Assembly (NCBI GenBank): GCA_019873735.1 | Contig: JAIOAQ010000009.1 | Span: 18,538 to 82,537, forward strand | Direction of reading: 5' to 3' | DNA length: 64,000 nucleotides | Source of the DNA: Chloroflexota bacterium | GTDB lineage: Bacteria; Chloroflexota; Anaerolineae; Anaerolineales; Villigracilaceae | Part shown: positions 62,571 to 64,000 of the stretch, piece after piece | Numbering within the stretch: the stretch's first letter is position 1 | Layout of the letters: each line of letters starts with the position of its first letter | The notes under the pieces: generated by a model | The model's input: the letters and a program-made list of their open reading frames with translations, nothing else | Told to the model about the DNA's origin: nothing | Databases searched by the model: none | Made by a program: the position numbers and the translations under genes

Positions 62571-63893
62571 ATGACGCGCATTTTGCTTTTTTTCTCTCTC
62601 GTTTCGGCATTGCTGCTCGCCGCTTGCCAGCCTGCCCCGCAGACCGTGGACGATAGACCGTTGACCGTCACGCCGACGGTGGACGGCGGACCGGCGACCG
62701 TCACCCCCACTCCCTCGCCGACCCCCGAACCCACCCCCACCGAAGCACCGTTGACCCTGGCCGAACTGGGCATTCCGGCCGGACAAGAAAACTTCTTCTC
62801 TGGCGTAGAAAAACACATTAAGCGCGAGATCGTTGACGGCCAAGAAGCCTTCACCACCACCGCCACCTATTGGGACGGCGAGCAAAAGATGACCGCCGAC
62901 TACATCATCGAACAGGGGACTTTTGACGCCCACGCTGAGATTTACGACGACCTCACCCGGCCGCTGACAGTCCAAGCCTACCGCCAGTGGATAGACGGCG
63001 AACTCATCCCCGTCACCCTCCTCTGGCAGGGAGAAAAGCGCGGCTTTCGCGAAGTCATTGACCTGACCTTTGCCTTCGACCCGGCCCTCGAAAACGTCAA
63101 CCAGCACCCCTACTTACACATCGTCCACGGCGACCGCCCAATCCAGTCCATCAAAGATTTACCCAAAGATGACGAGCGCCTGACGCTTCTTCAATCCGCA
63201 AGATACGAGCAAGCCAAAGCCATAAGAGCTCTAAAAGCAATCCGTGAAAAACTCCAAAACGGCCAAGATATCACCGCCCAAGACCTCCAAGGCTCTGTTT
63301 TCCTTCGCCCTCTTCAGGAAAAACTCCAGCAAGGCGAAAAAATCACCGCAGACGACCTCTATATCCTTTTCTCTCCCAAAGCAGTGGAAAAATGGGACGC
63401 CGGCGGCGGTTTGTCGCTTCTTTTTGAACTTCAAGAAGATGGAAGCAAATGGGTTTATCTGAAATCCAAAGGTAATGACCAAGTTGCTTATGCCAAAAAA
63501 CACACCGAAGAAGACTATGACAGCCTCAATATGAAATTTGTCCCCTTATGGTTTTATACCAAAGACGAAAACGGCAATGTCCGCCACAAAATGTTGATTG
63601 TCACCCTAGATGCTGATGATATAGAAAGGTACAAAGCCACCCAAGACCCTCTTGATCTACAAGGAAAATTTATCGTTGGTGAAAACAGATATGATGTAGA
63701 AGTCTCTCCTGAAAACACATACTGGCAAACCCTCTATCGAATCGATAAACCCGATTTCCCATTTATTATTATCCACGCCAAAGGCGGCGACTACTTTACC
63801 AAAACCGACGAAGAACTCATCCAGGAGATGACCAAAAAAGGCATCGCTCCAGAGACCCAAGAAAAAATCCTTAGCGAGCGCGCGTTAGTGTAA
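62571..63893 (+). pseudogene. Lipoprotein paralog truncated at the C-terminus
   Basis: 440 codons. Lipobox LLLAAC, Thr-Pro linker and then the same domain as the 494-residue lipoprotein at 55279, colinear from LTLAELGIPAGQE to GIAPETQEKILSER. There the paralog continues with SRLAYLL and about 70 more residues, whereas this copy ends ALV-stop. Similarity at DNA level stops at about 63883 within AGCGAGCGCG. The sequence after it contains a new start with a ribosome site, so the gene was probably cut by an insertion. The truncated protein might still be exported. RBS GGAGGTAACC. Confidence 0.75.
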
Positions 63894-64000
63894 ACTTGTT
63901 TCTGTAAAATTGTAAGAAAGGTGGTAGGTCTGGTATATTCTTTCGGAAGGACCAACTTCAGAAAGGATAGCAACCATGACCTACCGAGACAATTGTACCT
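63883..64000 (+). mobile_element. Probable left end of an insertion sequence (cut by window edge)
   Basis: The boundary is where the lipoprotein paralogs stop matching. The following 90 bp are non-coding, with a possible TATATT (63938-63943), and then a coding start at 63976. This is the layout of an IS left end. The right end lies outside the window, so it cannot be confirmed. Confidence 0.5.
63976..64000 (+). CDS. Start of a probable transposase (partial)
   Basis: Only eight codons are visible (MTYRDNCT). AAAGGATAG precedes the ATG. The start recalls mutator/IS256-type transposases, which often begin this way in Chloroflexota, but the call rests mainly on the truncation of the neighbouring lipoprotein gene. 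Confidence 0.35.

Overview
The window looks like a chromosomal segment of an anaerobic or fermentative Chloroflexota bacterium, probably of the Anaerolineae type. This is inferred from gene content only: a fused 2-oxo acid dehydrogenase E1, a partly archaeal-style mevalonate cluster, a Mvh/Hdr-type plus a sulfhydrogenase-type [NiFe] hydrogenase, surface lipoproteins with Thr-Pro linkers, and many small intergenic repeats. Most genes are GC-rich. The right end (about 54.4-56.8 kb and 63.1-63.9 kb) is visibly more AT-rich. No tRNA, rRNA or CRISPR array was seen.

Layout. 1-7 kb: the end of a radical SAM gene, an alpha/beta hydrolase, an 0.8 kb mosaic of palindromic repeats, then E1 (alpha-beta fusion) and E2 of a 2-oxo acid dehydrogenase, with a four-helix-bundle (S23-type) cassette inserted between them. 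7-13 kb: housekeeping genes pyrH, tsf, rpsB and dnaA on the minus strand, plus a divergent MocR-type regulator/DUF2917 pair. 13-19 kb: an orphan histidine kinase and the mevalonate entry operon (HMG-CoA reductase, HMG-CoA synthase, thiolase-like protein, DUF35). The thiolase-like protein lacks the usual catalytic Cys and His. 19-28 kb: an AlkZ-related protein, a GPH-type sugar transporter, a GNAT protein and a complete livJHMGF ABC transporter with a structured leader. 28-33 kb: a CDGSH protein and two UbiA-type prenyltransferases flanking a Cys/Met-metabolism PLP enzyme.

33-52 kb is a hydrogen-metabolism island: hdrCBA-mvhDGA (group 3c hydrogenase/heterodisulfide reductase-like, expected to couple H2 to ferredoxin and a second acceptor by electron bifurcation), a maturation protease, hypABFCDE, then a group 3b hydBGDA hydrogenase with its own protease. 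Two stand-alone cyclic-nucleotide-binding-domain proteins without DNA-binding domains flank the group 3b genes. A CRP-like palindrome lies upstream of the first.

52-64 kb: an MFS transporter, YjbQ, a Cys-rich secreted protein, two paralogous lipoproteins (the second truncated at the right edge, probably by an insertion sequence), Hsp20, a saccharopine-dehydrogenase-like protein, a dipeptidase and ribosomal protein S1.

A recurring theme is a family of about 80-122 bp palindromic MITE-like elements in intergenic spaces. At least seven copies are visible, and four have flanking 8-bp direct repeats; one of these is a perfect duplication. Together with the thiolase substitutions, the S23 cassette and the hydrogenase-associated CNB proteins, these are the most unusual signals in the window.
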